Origin: Pseudomonadota bacterium
GTDB taxonomy: Bacteria; Pseudomonadota; Alphaproteobacteria; Micavibrionales; UBA2020
DNA length: 64,000 nucleotides
Reading direction: 5' to 3'
NCBI GenBank assembly: GCA_021849295.1
Contig: JAJZTA010000009.1
Location: 1 to 64,000, forward strand
A program made the translations under genes and the position numbers. The notes beneath the pieces are model-generated. The model saw only the letters and a list, made by a program, of their open reading frames with translations. It made no database searches and was not told the DNA's origin. Shown here in pieces: positions 24,440-33,239 of the stretch; position 1 is the stretch's first letter; each line of letters begins with the position of its first letter.

Positions 24440-24808
24440 TCACATCTTGGGCGCGGGCTTTTTGTAGGGGACGAACTTTTTGCTCTGCGCGTTGTATACG
24501 AACTCCGCGCGGTCTTTCTGATAGGCGTTCACGACAACGAGGGTGCCCGGTTTCGAGGCGGCTTCGATCAGCGCTTTTTCTTTATTGATGACGGCTTCGT
24601 CGAGCGTTCTGGCCCATCCGTTGCCGACCGAGCGCAGAAAACCGCCGCCGATCTCTTTCGTTTCGATCGTGGGCGAGGCGTAGACCTTGTTTGGCTCTTC
24701 CTCGTCCTCGATGACCGTCCAGCGCGCGCCGAGGGCGCTGACCTTGTCAAAGGCGTCCTTGGCGGATTTGGTGGTCAATTTTTCTCTGAGATTGACTGAT
24801 GTCGGCAT
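24440..24808 (-). CDS. Hypothetical cytoplasmic protein with KKPAPKM tail
   Basis: 122 residues, no signal peptide or membrane segment. A mixed alpha/beta pattern (ARWTVIEDEEEPNKVYASPTIETKEIGGGFLRSVG, then a helix rich in Ala/Glu/Lys, then GTLVVVNAYQKDRAEFVYNAQ). It ends in the basic tail YKKPAPKM, similar to tails of two other unknown proteins in this window. It is 16 bases downstream of the gene at 24825-25607, with GAAGGAAG before its ATG, so the pair is likely cotranscribed. Family not recognised. Confidence 0.6.
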   Translation of the reverse strand: MPTSVNLREKLTTKSAKDAFDKVSALGARWTVIEDEEEPNKVYASPTIETKEIGGGFLRSVGNGWARTLDEAVINKEKALIEAASKPGTLVVVNAYQKDRAEFVYNAQSKKFVPYKKPAPKM

Positions 24809-24824
24809 CGTTTTCTTCCTTCTT

Positions 24825-25607
24825 TCAGATTTTCGGCTGTTGCGGGGGCTTTTTGGTGTTCGGCATCTGGCTCAGGGCGTTCGCGTCTTCCAGCAGCTTG
24901 AAGTAGTCGGAAATTTTGATCGGCATTGCATCCGGCGGGACGGTCCAGCTGTCCTCAAAGCCTGAGAGCATGCTGCCCTTGCCGTCGGCACCGTAGACGC
25001 CCTTGCCGACCACCGGCGCCTTGATGATCCAGAGATCGCCGATCTTTTCGATCTCCGCCGATTTCCTGTCGCGGTCGCCGAAGCGCGGATGGCCGTGTTC
25101 GTTGGTGTCGACGTTCAGGGCGCCGAGCCATGCGGCGAAGCGGCGCTCGGGGTAGAGCAGCGCCTGCAGTTGCTGCGCTTTTTCGCCGATTTCCCTGCCG
25201 CGCTCCGTCTCCCTGTCCGGATAAAAGTCGCCCATCGACATGCAGGGGGTCGTGAAGTCGGGGTCTTTCCTGAAGCGCATGTTGGACTGGCCTTCGATCT
25301 GCTCGAGGTCCTTCATGTCGAAATCGAATTCGAAGCTGCGCCCGTTGTAGGCCTTCGCGCCCACGGAGTCGGCGAAGTCCTGATAGATGGTTTCGACGTT
25401 CCGGCTGTCCTTGATGAACTGCTCGATTTTTTCGAGGGACTCGCCGTCGGCGACGAAGTAGCGCCACGGATGGCCGACGCTTTTCGTCGACTGCCGGCCT
25501 TTTTCGTTGAAGTGCGCCGTCAGCACGACGTCGGCGGGGGATTTTTGCGTATAGAGATGTTGCTGCGGGGTCTGGCCGGCAGCCTTTTGACCGGAAACGG
25601 GGGGCAT
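24825..25607 (-). CDS. Hypothetical cytoplasmic protein with KKPPQQPKI tail
   Basis: 260 residues, soluble, rich in charged residues. Recognisable only as a long mixed-structure protein: VVLTAHFNEKGRQSTKSVGHPWRYFVADGESL near the start, FEFDFDMKDLEQIEGQ in the middle and GDLWIIKAPVVGKGVYGADG late, ending in the tail NTKKPPQQPKI. AAGGAGAAACC precedes ATG 25607, a good ribosome binding site. It leads the two-gene unit with 24440-24808. No family or catalytic motif recognised. Confidence 0.6.
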   Translation of the reverse strand: MPPVSGQKAAGQTPQQHLYTQKSPADVVLTAHFNEKGRQSTKSVGHPWRYFVADGESLEKIEQFIKDSRNVETIYQDFADSVGAKAYNGRSFEFDFDMKDLEQIEGQSNMRFRKDPDFTTPCMSMGDFYPDRETERGREIGEKAQQLQALLYPERRFAAWLGALNVDTNEHGHPRFGDRDRKSAEIEKIGDLWIIKAPVVGKGVYGADGKGSMLSGFEDSWTVPPDAMPIKISDYFKLLEDANALSQMPNTKKPPQQPKI

Positions 25608-25757
25608 GAGGTTTCTCCTTCGAAACTGCGGGGCTTTTTGCGTTGGCGCACCCTAGCAAAGGTTTTGAGATTATGCAATTATTTTTTTGAAAAATAAAAA
25701 GCGCTCCCGTCACTATACTTGATGGGTGTGAACGGCCTGACGCGGGGAGTCTTGAAA

Positions 25758-26270
25758 ATGAAGAAAATTGTCCTGTGGATTGTCTCTATTCTGATATTGG
25801 CTCTGCTCGGGGCCGGGCTCTTGGGTGTGGTTGCAGCCAACTCTTCCAGCATGGTGAAAACGGTACACGGACATATCAATATGATTGTGACACAGACGGC
25901 GACCCACAGTATGGTGCTGTCCCTCAAGGATAAACCGCATACCCATTTTTATCTCGCAGACGATCGGTATCAGATGAAGCTGCTGACGCTGCAGGGCAAA
26001 GTGATGCTGACGTATTTGGCCTTCCCGAAAACTGTGAGGGGCGGAGACGCATGGGTGCGGGCCATTGGCTTGCAACTGCCTGATGGAACGGTGCTGATCG
26101 ACCCCAAACCATGGCTGGAAGCGGTCGAACTATCATGCGGCGTATTGGCTGTCATTCCGGCGATATACTTCGGGATGCTGTTGTTCCTGTTCACCAAAGA
26201 GAAAGAGGCAAAGGAGCAGTCCGCATCCTCGGGCGGAAAATCTATTTATCTGATATATCTATATTTATGA
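25758..26270 (+). CDS. Membrane protein with two transmembrane segments, unknown function
   Basis: 170 residues from ATG 25758 (GGGGAG 9 bases upstream). Residues about 3-28 form one membrane helix and about 122-145 a second (CGVLAVIPAIYFGMLLFLF). The roughly 90 residues between are extracytoplasmic and beta-rich (HINMIVTQTATHSMVLSLKDKPHTHFYLAD), and the C-terminus is short and charged. The arrangement resembles proteins of the DUF3592 type, but I am not certain. It stands between the unknown pair at 24440-25607 and the amber-interrupted gene. Confidence 0.6.
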   Translation: MKKIVLWIVSILILALLGAGLLGVVAANSSSMVKTVHGHINMIVTQTATHSMVLSLKDKPHTHFYLADDRYQMKLLTLQGKVMLTYLAFPKTVRGGDAWVRAIGLQLPDGTVLIDPKPWLEAVELSCGVLAVIPAIYFGMLLFLFTKEKEAKEQSASSGGKSIYLIYLYL

Positions 26271-26345
26271 ACCTTTAGTAGACGGTTATGGAATTATATG
26301 ACAGTTTCCGTGGCATGCACAACGGCTTTTCAAGGAGGCTGCGCC

Positions 26346-26708
26346 ATGGCCATAGGACCGGACGGATTTATTGAACAGCGCATCCAGCAGCTTTTCGTGT
26401 CTCCCGAATACAAGATCTTTTTGCTGACGGGGCAAAAGCAGTCCAATTCCCGGCGTTAGGCCTATATCACCGCCGACCCGTTCAGCCGGTTCGGTGCAGA
26501 GGATGCCGCGCAGCCCGCCGCCGAGGCGCAGCCGCTGAACGGGAACAGCCGCATCCGCATCATCGCGGACAAAGACAACCTGAGAATTTACGACGAATGC
26601 ACCGGTACGACATCCTTCTTTCCGGTGAGCGAACTGGATGCGGACGTTCAGGCGCGCCTGAAGCGCCCGTCGCGCCAACCGAAACTCCCTGCCGGCGTGC
26701 GTATGTAA
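26346..26708 (+). pseudogene. Small unknown gene with an in-frame TAG
   Basis: An ideal ribosome binding site (AAGGAGG, 26332-26338) stands 7 bases before ATG 26346. The frame reads 37 codons (MAIGPDGFIEQRIQQLFVSP...KQSNSRR), meets TAG at 26457-26459, and continues for 82 codons to TAA at 26706, including RIRIIADKDNLRIYDECTG and FFPVSELDADVQARLKRPSRQPKL. The two parts look like one 120-codon soluble protein. A minus-strand frame over the same stretch has low-complexity composition and no ribosome binding site. A single-base change (for example CAG or AAG to TAG) would explain the stop. Family not recognised. Confidence 0.6.
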
Positions 26709-26717
26709 TTATGCTGT

Positions 26718-27629
26718 TCATCCTAACTTTTTTTTGCCGTCGTTCTGCGCTTTCAAAAAGGCAATAAATACCCGTAACGGCGCGGGCAGGTTGTGGCGGC
26801 TGGCATAGTAGAGGTAATAGCTGCGGTAGAGCGGCGACCAGTCGGTGAGCATGGGCACCAGTCGGCCCTTGCGGATGTCCTCGGCGACGTATGCCTCCAC
26901 CATGTAACCGATGCCGACGCCTTCGCGCGCGGCTTCGACGATCAAATCGGGGTTGTTGACGATCAGCGGGCCCTTCACCGCCACTTCCATCTTGCGTTTG
27001 CCGGTGCCGAATTCCCACGCCAGCAGTTGCCCCGAGCCGAGCCGGAAGCGGATGCAGTCGTGCTCCTGCAGGTCGTGCGGCGTTTTCGGGGCGCCGCGGC
27101 GGACAAGATAGTCCGGAGACGCGACGGCGACGATGCGCGATTGCGGGCTGGCCTTCACCCGCAGCATGTTCCGCGCGATGCGCTTGCCGTAGCGGATGCC
27201 GGCGTCGAAGCTGCCGCCGACGATGTCGCCCGAGGCGTCGTCCACCGTCACGTCGAGCGTGATAGCGGGGTAGGCGGCCATGAATTTTTTGAGCAGCGGC
27301 GCGAGGATCATGTGCGCGGGGATGGTCGAGACGCTGAGGCGCAGCGTGCCCGCGGGTTTTTGCCGCAAGTCGTTGACCGCGGCGACGGCGCTGCTCAGCT
27401 CGCTGAAAGCGGGGCGAATGCGGCCGAGCAACCGCTCGCCCGCTTCGGTTAGCGAGACGCTGCGGGTGGTGCGGTTGAGCAGGCGCACGCCGAGCCGGTC
27501 TTCCAGCGCGCGGACGGTCTGGCTCAACGTCGAGGGCGCAAGGCCAAGCGCGGCGGCGGCGCGCGCGAAGTTCAGCCGCTCGGCGACGGCGACGAAGGCT
27601 TCCAGTTCGGCAAATCCGGTTCCGCGCAT
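26718..27629 (-). CDS. LysR-family transcriptional regulator
   Basis: 303 residues. N-terminal winged helix-turn-helix (residues about 7-65: ELEAFVAVAERLNFARAAAALGLAPSTLSQTVRALEDRLGVRLLNR in pieces) and a C-terminal substrate-binding domain (about 92-295). The group resembles regulators of the CrgA/DhcR type. It is divergent from the emrA-emrB efflux genes 91 bases away, the classic position for a LysR regulator controlling its neighbour in response to a ligand exported by the pump. Confidence 0.9.
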   Translation of the reverse strand: MRGTGFAELEAFVAVAERLNFARAAAALGLAPSTLSQTVRALEDRLGVRLLNRTTRSVSLTEAGERLLGRIRPAFSELSSAVAAVNDLRQKPAGTLRLSVSTIPAHMILAPLLKKFMAAYPAITLDVTVDDASGDIVGGSFDAGIRYGKRIARNMLRVKASPQSRIVAVASPDYLVRRGAPKTPHDLQEHDCIRFRLGSGQLLAWEFGTGKRKMEVAVKGPLIVNNPDLIVEAAREGVGIGYMVEAYVAEDIRKGRLVPMLTDWSPLYRSYYLYYASRHNLPAPLRVFIAFLKAQNDGKKKLG

Positions 27630-27660
27630 TATTCGATCCTATCAAATAGTTTATTTATAT

Positions 27661-27698
27661 TATGTGATATTATCATATAACGCAAGGCGGGCTATAAT
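27661..27698 (+). promoter_or_regulatory. LysR-type operator overlapping the emrA promoter
   Basis: The dyad TATG-N9-CATA (27661-27677) contains the T-N11-A pattern of LysR sites. It overlaps a -35-like TTATCA (27670-27675), 17 bases from TATAAT (27693-27698), which lies 22 bases before emrA. Confidence 0.45.
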
Positions 27699-27720
27699 TA
27701 AAGAATAAAGGATTTGCCCC

Positions 27721-28821
27721 ATGACGACCGCCCCAGCCGCCAAAGCGCCCGCAAAGAGGCCCCGCTTGAAAAAACGCCGCAGCCTGCTGCTCATCGGCGG
27801 GCCTTTGCTGTTTTTCATTGTCGCCAGCGCGTTTTACCTGATGACCGGACGTTACGTCTCGACCGACGACGCCTATGTGGCGGCGGCGCGCACCGACATC
27901 AGCGCCAACATCTCCGGCCGCGTGACGGAAGTGGACGTGCGCGACAACCAGCCGGTGAAAAAAGGGCAGGTACTCTTCAAGCTCGATACGCGCGACCTCA
28001 GTCTTGCCGTCGCCAACGCCGCCGCGCACCTCGACGGCATGAAGCTCAAAGTCTCCGCGCTGAAGGCGACCTATCTGCAGCGGCAGGCGGACGTCTCGGC
28101 AGCGACAAGCGCGCTGCAATACGCCAAGAGCGAACTGCAGCGGCAGAAAAAGCTGGCGAAAGAGGGCATCGCCTCGCAGGCGCGTCTCGACGCGGCGCAA
28201 AACGCTCTGGCGCAGGCCGAGCAAAAACTCGCCGCCGCCGAACAGCATCTGGCCAACGTCGCCGCCGACCTCGGCGGCAATCCGGACCTGCCCGTCGGGG
28301 CGCATCCCGCCGTCGAGCAGGCCGCGGACGCGTTGGGGCAGGCGCAGCTCGATCTTTCCTACGCCGTCATCCGCGCGCCCGCCGACGGCATCGTGACGCG
28401 CGTCGATCTTCTGCAGGTCGGCACTTATATAAAGGCGGCGACGCCGGTTTTTGCGCTGGTGTCGGACAAGAACATCTGGATTCAGGCGAACTTCAAGGAG
28501 ACGGACCTCACCCACATGCGCGCGGGCCAGACGGCGGCGGTCACCTTCGACGCCTATCCCGACAGGACGTTTCGTGGCACGGTCGCCAGCGTCAGCCCCG
28601 GCACGGGCGAAAGCTTCTCCGTCCTGCCGCCGGAAAACGCCACCGGCAACTGGGTCAAGGTGGTGCAGCGCCTGCCGGTGCGCATCAAACTTGCGAAGTC
28701 GGGGCCGCATGTGCCGCTGGAGGCTGGCTTGAGCGCTTCCGTCTCCGTCGATACGCACCACAGCCGCGTGCGTGCGCTGAAACGCTCGCTTGAAGCCTTC
28801 ATGCAGGCGTTCGGGGGCTGA
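27721..28821 (+). CDS. emrA: HlyD/EmrA-type membrane fusion protein
   Basis: 366 residues. A basic cytoplasmic start, one membrane anchor (about 21-41, LLLIGGPLLFFIVASAFYLM) and periplasmic adaptor domains: biotinyl-lipoyl-like half (GRYVSTDDAYVAAARTDISANISGRV), a long alpha-helical hairpin (about 95-195) and the second lipoyl half (YAVIRAPADGIVTRVDLLQVG). It links the EmrB transporter to an outer membrane channel in tripartite drug efflux. AAAGGA is 8 bases before ATG 27721. It is separated from emrB by 3 bases. No TolC gene is visible in the window. Confidence 0.9.
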   Translation: MTTAPAAKAPAKRPRLKKRRSLLLIGGPLLFFIVASAFYLMTGRYVSTDDAYVAAARTDISANISGRVTEVDVRDNQPVKKGQVLFKLDTRDLSLAVANAAAHLDGMKLKVSALKATYLQRQADVSAATSALQYAKSELQRQKKLAKEGIASQARLDAAQNALAQAEQKLAAAEQHLANVAADLGGNPDLPVGAHPAVEQAADALGQAQLDLSYAVIRAPADGIVTRVDLLQVGTYIKAATPVFALVSDKNIWIQANFKETDLTHMRAGQTAAVTFDAYPDRTFRGTVASVSPGTGESFSVLPPENATGNWVKVVQRLPVRIKLAKSGPHVPLEAGLSASVSVDTHHSRVRALKRSLEAFMQAFGG

Positions 28822-28824
28822 GCC

Positions 28825-30429
28825 ATGCCCGAAGAAGCATCCGCAGATATTCTCGAGGAAGTGGCGGAGGAGGCGGGCGTCGGCGCCAGCCACGACGCGC
28901 CGCCGCAAGAGCCCGAACATCCGCCCGCACTGAACCGCAAGCTCATCACCGCCTCGATCATGGCGGCAACGCTGATGCAGTCGATCGACTCCACCATCGC
29001 CAACGTCGCGCTGCCGAAGATGCAGGGCGTGTTTTCCGCGACGCAGGAGGAGATCGGCTGGGTGCTGACGTCCTATATCATCGCCGCCGCCATCATGATT
29101 CCGCTCACCGGCTGGCTGGCGGGGCGGTTCGGGCGCAAAAAGGTCTTCCTCATCTCGATCGCGGGGTTCGCTCTGTCCTCGGCGGCTTGCGGCGCGTCGG
29201 CGACGCTGGGGCAGATCGTGTTTTTTCGCTTGATACAGGGGATTTCCGGCGCCGCGCTGGTGCCCCTGTCGCAGGCGATCATGTTCGACATCAACGAACC
29301 GCGCGATTACGCCCGCGCCATGGCCATCTGGGGCGGCGGCGTGACCGCGGGGCCGATTTTGGGCCCCGCGCTCGGCGGCTGGCTGACGCAGAACTACGAC
29401 TGGCGCTGGGTCTTCTATATCAACGTGCCGGTCGGCATTATCGCCTTTCTGGGCCTGACCGCCTCGATGCCGGAGACGGAGCCGGTCGATCGGCGCTTCG
29501 ACTTTTTCGGCTTCACGACCTTGAGCCTGTTTCTCGGCGCGCTGCAACTGCTGCTCGACCGCGGGCAGCTGAAAGACTGGTTCAATTCGCCGGAGATCAT
29601 CTTTTACGCCTGTCTCGGCGGCGTTTCGTTTTATCTCTTCCTCGTCCATACGCTGACGCACGACAGGCCGTTCGTCAGCCCGTCGCTGTTCGCCGACCAC
29701 AATTTTCTCGCCTCCACCTTTTTCATTTTCCTGATCGGCGTCGTGCTGTTCGCCACGCTGGCGCTGACGCCGACGATGCTGCAGACGGAGCTGCGCTATC
29801 CTGTGCTGACCACGGGGCTGGTGACGGCGCCGCGCGGCGCGGGCACGATGCTGGCCATGATGCTGGTCGGGCGGCTGTCGGGCAAAGCGGACCTGCGCGC
29901 CATCATGACGTTCGGTCTATCGCTGACCGTGCTGTCGCTGTGGATGATGTCGGGCTTCAGTTTACTGATGAGCATGGATACGGTGATCGCCGCGGGGCTG
30001 GTGCAGGGCTTCGGCATCGGCCTTTCCTACGTGCCGCTGTCGACCATGGCCTTTTCGACGTTGCCATCGCATCTGCGCAACGAGGGCACGGCCTTTTTCA
30101 ACCTGCTGCGCAATATCGGCAGCGCCATCGGCATTTCTGTGGTCGAGTTTCTGCTGACGCGCAACACGCAGGCCGTCCATGCCGGCATGGCGGCGCATAT
30201 TACGCCTTATGATCTGCATAGCCCCGCCTTCGCGTCGCTGCATGTCGATCCGCTCGGTTTGCGCGGGCTTGAGGCGCTCAACGGCATCATCACCCGTCAG
30301 GCGTCGATGGTCGGATATATCGACGACTTCCATCTGATGATGGTGCTGATGATCGCGGTCATCCCGCTGGCGCTGCTGCTGCGTCCCCCGCAGTATGCGC
30401 CGCAGAAGGAAACCGTGGCGCTCGACTAG
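28825..30429 (+). CDS. emrB: DHA2-family MFS multidrug transporter, EmrB-like
   Basis: 534 residues with fourteen predicted membrane segments, the DHA2 layout. Motif A-like sequence appears after helix 2 (GWLAGRFGRKKVFL) and the helix 1 signature as LMQSIDSTIANVALPKMQG. The proton-coupled transporter expels hydrophobic compounds with EmrA. The first 40 residues are an acidic extension (PEEASADILEEVAEEAG) longer than usual. It follows emrA by 3 bases. Its TAG ends where the convergent GT2-like gene ends, leaving no spacer. Confidence 0.9.
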   Translation: MPEEASADILEEVAEEAGVGASHDAPPQEPEHPPALNRKLITASIMAATLMQSIDSTIANVALPKMQGVFSATQEEIGWVLTSYIIAAAIMIPLTGWLAGRFGRKKVFLISIAGFALSSAACGASATLGQIVFFRLIQGISGAALVPLSQAIMFDINEPRDYARAMAIWGGGVTAGPILGPALGGWLTQNYDWRWVFYINVPVGIIAFLGLTASMPETEPVDRRFDFFGFTTLSLFLGALQLLLDRGQLKDWFNSPEIIFYACLGGVSFYLFLVHTLTHDRPFVSPSLFADHNFLASTFFIFLIGVVLFATLALTPTMLQTELRYPVLTTGLVTAPRGAGTMLAMMLVGRLSGKADLRAIMTFGLSLTVLSLWMMSGFSLLMSMDTVIAAGLVQGFGIGLSYVPLSTMAFSTLPSHLRNEGTAFFNLLRNIGSAIGISVVEFLLTRNTQAVHAGMAAHITPYDLHSPAFASLHVDPLGLRGLEALNGIITRQASMVGYIDDFHLMMVLMIAVIPLALLLRPPQYAPQKETVALD

Positions 30430-31476
30430 TTAAAAAGTCCCCCACGGCTTGCCGATGGCGAATGCGTAGTAGTCGCGGTATTCCCTGCCGAGGTTGGGGC
30501 GGATGGCGTCGAGAACGTCGGACATGGCGTTGAATATCTTTTCCACCGAGTCGTTGCCGACGAGCTTTTGGGAGAGCGCCGTGATCTCTTTCGCGTTTTT
30601 ATGATGCGAGGAGTCGGGAAAATGGCGCAGGAAGTCCCGCAGGTAAAGGCTGAGGCAAGTGGTCGCGGCCTGTTCGCGCTCCTGCGCGGGAACGGGTGAA
30701 TCTTTCCGGCCGACGAAGATAAAGGAATCTATGCCGATGAACAGGGCCTGATAATCTCCCGACCCCGCGGGCAGGCCGGCGTTGACGTAATGCCTGTCCA
30801 CTTCGGCGTTGATTTCTTTCTGCGTGCCGGCCCAGTTTTGCAGGTTATAGAAGTAGCAGACGGACGGGTTCATGATCGCCGTACCGGAGGAAATGAGTCC
30901 GTTCATCGCCGCCCAGTCGGCATAGGCGCCCTTGGTGGGGTGATGGATCATCCACAGGTCCATGACGGATTTCAAGATGTCTCGCCGCCAGAAGCTGAAA
31001 AAGCCGAGATTCATCGTGCCGGAGCTATTCAGGTTCCCGACGATGCGCTCCGCCGCGTTTTGCGACAGCGCCGACTTGTTGTCGAGTTTCAGCGGGCCTT
31101 GCGTCGTGGTGTAAGCGACAATGGCGGGCTTGATGGCGGCGACATGGCTTTCCACCTTGCCTAAATCCGGCGGCGGCGCGAAGCTGAAAAAACTGTCGTC
31201 GTCGCCCATCATCAGGACGAACTCGCCGTCCGTCGCCTCGAAGGCGCGCTGCCAGTTTTCGAGCACGTTGCAGGGAGGGCTCTTTATATAATGTAGGTGG
31301 CCGCCCTGAAACGCCGCGGCGTATTCCTTCTCCTTGGCCGTATCTCCGGAATTGTCTGAGACGACGAACTGGTGCCCCTCCGCGCGGCAGTAATCGCGGG
31401 CGCTGGAAATGGCTTTCGCGCTTGACGCCAGATCCCTGTTGGAAGGCATTCCGATGGAGAGAAGATGTTTGGGCAT
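30430..31476 (-). CDS. Family 2-like glycosyltransferase
   Basis: 348 residues from ATG 31476 (AAGGATTTCC upstream; an earlier in-frame start adds 18 residues). The N-terminal half has a GT-A pattern: LLSIGMPSNRDLASSAKAISSA, FVVSDNSGD, and FVLMMGDDDSFF, where the DDD matches the metal/nucleotide-binding DxD. The second half (WAAMNGLISSGTAIMNPSVCYFYNLQNW) resembles the acceptor region of proteins transferring sugars to surface polymers. It is divergent from flagellin, so a role in surface or flagellar glycosylation is plausible but unproven. Confidence 0.65.
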   Translation of the reverse strand: MPKHLLSIGMPSNRDLASSAKAISSARDYCRAEGHQFVVSDNSGDTAKEKEYAAAFQGGHLHYIKSPPCNVLENWQRAFEATDGEFVLMMGDDDSFFSFAPPPDLGKVESHVAAIKPAIVAYTTTQGPLKLDNKSALSQNAAERIVGNLNSSGTMNLGFFSFWRRDILKSVMDLWMIHHPTKGAYADWAAMNGLISSGTAIMNPSVCYFYNLQNWAGTQKEINAEVDRHYVNAGLPAGSGDYQALFIGIDSFIFVGRKDSPVPAQEREQAATTCLSLYLRDFLRHFPDSSHHKNAKEITALSQKLVGNDSVEKIFNAMSDVLDAIRPNLGREYRDYYAFAIGKPWGTF

Positions 31477-31843
31477 GGAAATCCTTGTCTTGGGGCTGCG
31501 CACCTTGAAGGGGATTGGCTTTAAAGCCAATCGACGCTTATCCTTGCACAGGCGCGCTGCTATACAAAGTAATTACTGAATATCAGTATGTTGTACCGTC
31601 TGTACACCGGAACGGGGCGGATTAGTACCCAGCATACGGTTGTGTTGACGGACAACCCGCAGGGCAACGAAAGCTGATCATATGGCCGTGCTTATTCTAT
31701 GCAAAAAAATCAATAAGTTAGTGATATATTAAACCTCTGTGCAAGCCTGTTAACCGCCCGTTAACCGCTGTGGTGATAGCATGGAAATATGACTGGGATA
31801 GGATTCCCGGTCTTATTGCTAACCTTAGAAAAGGAACATCATT
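31477..31843. other. Regulatory region between the GT2-like gene and flagellin
   Basis: No coding frame of note. It holds the CtrA-type box at 31750-31764 and the flagellin leader. An AAAAGGAACATC sequence stands just before the flagellin ATG. I looked for a sigma-54 element (GG-N10-GC) and did not find one at correct spacing. Confidence 0.6.
31750..31764 (+). promoter_or_regulatory. CtrA-type box TTAA-N7-TTAAC upstream of flagellin
   Basis: TTAACCGCCCGTTAAC: TTAA at 31750-31753, seven bases, TTAA at 31761-31764, then C. This is the full CtrA consensus known from Caulobacter and other alphaproteobacteria. It lies 79 bases before the flagellin start, in a stretch that is not AT-rich, and is embedded in a direct repeat of GTTAACCGC. 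Confidence 0.75.
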
Positions 31844-33088
31844 ATGTCAGGTACAATCACCCTTACAGCGGCAATGCGTGCCAACCTTCTCAGCTTGCAG
31901 AACACTGCAAACCAGTTGGGCACCACGCAGCTCGCCCTTTCTACTGGTAACAAGGTCAACTCCGCCCTTGATAACCCGGTCAACTACTTCGCTTCGCAAG
32001 CTCTGAACACGCGTGCGTCAGCCCTTTCATCCCTTCTGGATGGCATGGGTCAGGCGATTCAGACCCTGCAGGCGACTAACCAAGGTATCACGAGCATCAC
32101 CGCTCTCGTGCACCAGCTGACCTCTGTCGCCAACTCCGCCAAAACCGACCTGACCCAGACCACCACGGTCAACACGTTGGAGACGGCGGGCGCGTCCGGT
32201 CTTTCGTCCCAGCTGGTGGGCAACCTCACTTCGCAATCCTACGGCAGCATCACGGGCGGTTCCGTTCTCAATCTGGCGGACGGCAGCAACCCGATGGCGA
32301 CTTTCACCATCGCCACTGGCGAAACCCTGCAAACGCTGGTCGATGCGATCAACCAGACCACGGGCTTCAGCGCCAGCATCATCTACGGCGACGGCACGAC
32401 GAAGTCGTCTTCGTCGGTGACTACGGCCGGTGCTCCGAACGGTGCGACATTGGCGGTAGGCAGCGCTTACCTCAATATCGTCTCGACGGACGGCCAGACC
32501 ATCAGCACGACGGGATCCACGGCCAACGTTCTGAAGTACCTCGGTTTGGGGGGGAGTTCAGTGCAGGTCAAGACCGGCGGCAGCGACACGACGGACCAGG
32601 CGTCCTACGCGAACATCATCGCGCAGATTGACCAGACGATTACCGACGCGAACTATCAGGGCAACAACCTGATCGACGGTAAGCAGAACAATCTGACCGT
32701 GCAGGTGAACTCGCTGAGCACCAACCCGATCGTCGTCAAGTCCGTCGACCTGACGGCGGTGAGCGGCCTCGGTCTGGATGCCAACGCCAGTACGTGGACG
32801 AATACGACCAACATTGATACGAGCATCAACAAGATCAATGCGGCGATCACCACACTGCAAACCCAGGCGACCAGCTTCGCGAACAGCTTGTCCCTGATCC
32901 AGAACCGTCAGGACTTCACGACCAACCTGATCAACACCCTGCAAAACGGCGCTTCTGCGCTGGTCATTGCAGACAAGAACCAGGAAGGTGCCAACATGCT
33001 GGCTCTGCAAACCCAGCAGCAACTCGGTATCGAAGCCCTGTCTCTGTCTTCGCAGGCAAACCAATCGGTGCTCCGTCTGTTCGCTTAA
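31844..33088 (+). CDS. Flagellin
   Basis: 414 residues, filament subunit. The conserved N-terminal D0/D1 region (about 1-110: ITLTAAMRANLLSLQNTANQLGTT with ALSTGNKVNSALDNPVNYF) and C-terminal D1/D0 region (about 320-414, ending SLSSQANQSVLRLFA) are clear. The central part (about 115-320) is a variable Ser/Thr/Gly-rich surface domain with many possible O-glycosylation sites. No cysteine, as usual for exported flagellins. ATG 31844 follows AAAAGGAAC. It has its own terminator, and the next gene is a TPR glycosyltransferase that may modify it. No other flagellar gene lies in the window. Confidence 0.95.
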   Translation: MSGTITLTAAMRANLLSLQNTANQLGTTQLALSTGNKVNSALDNPVNYFASQALNTRASALSSLLDGMGQAIQTLQATNQGITSITALVHQLTSVANSAKTDLTQTTTVNTLETAGASGLSSQLVGNLTSQSYGSITGGSVLNLADGSNPMATFTIATGETLQTLVDAINQTTGFSASIIYGDGTTKSSSSVTTAGAPNGATLAVGSAYLNIVSTDGQTISTTGSTANVLKYLGLGGSSVQVKTGGSDTTDQASYANIIAQIDQTITDANYQGNNLIDGKQNNLTVQVNSLSTNPIVVKSVDLTAVSGLGLDANASTWTNTTNIDTSINKINAAITTLQTQATSFANSLSLIQNRQDFTTNLINTLQNGASALVIADKNQEGANMLALQTQQQLGIEALSLSSQANQSVLRLFA

Positions 33089-33118
33089 GGACAAGCACGC
33101 CTACAAACCTGAAAAGGG

Positions 33119-33149
33119 CCGGCGGGTTAAAATCCGCCGGTTCTTTTTT
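33119..33149 (+). terminator. Rho-independent terminator of flagellin
   Basis: CCGGCGG (33119-33125) pairs with CCGCCGG (33134-33140) around an 8-base loop, followed by TTCTTTTTT. Confidence 0.9.
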
Positions 33150-33239
33150 GCGCCGCGAATTTTCTTTTTTGCCACCTGCGGGCGCGCTGTGGCATGATAA
33201 GGCGCTGAATTGTTTCGCGGCACAGGAAGGTTGAAGGAT

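Noticed and set aside
26457..26459. TAG read as pyrrolysine
   Set aside because: No pyl genes are seen and the gene is not a methylamine methyltransferase; a nonsense mutation is simpler.
26286..26678. Minus-strand frame of 130 codons opposite the amber-interrupted gene
   Set aside because: The plus strand has AAGGAGG before its ATG and normal protein composition, the minus frame has neither.
31477..31843. Sigma-54 promoter before flagellin
   Set aside because: No GG-N10-GC at correct spacing; the nearest GG/GC pair is 7 bases apart.
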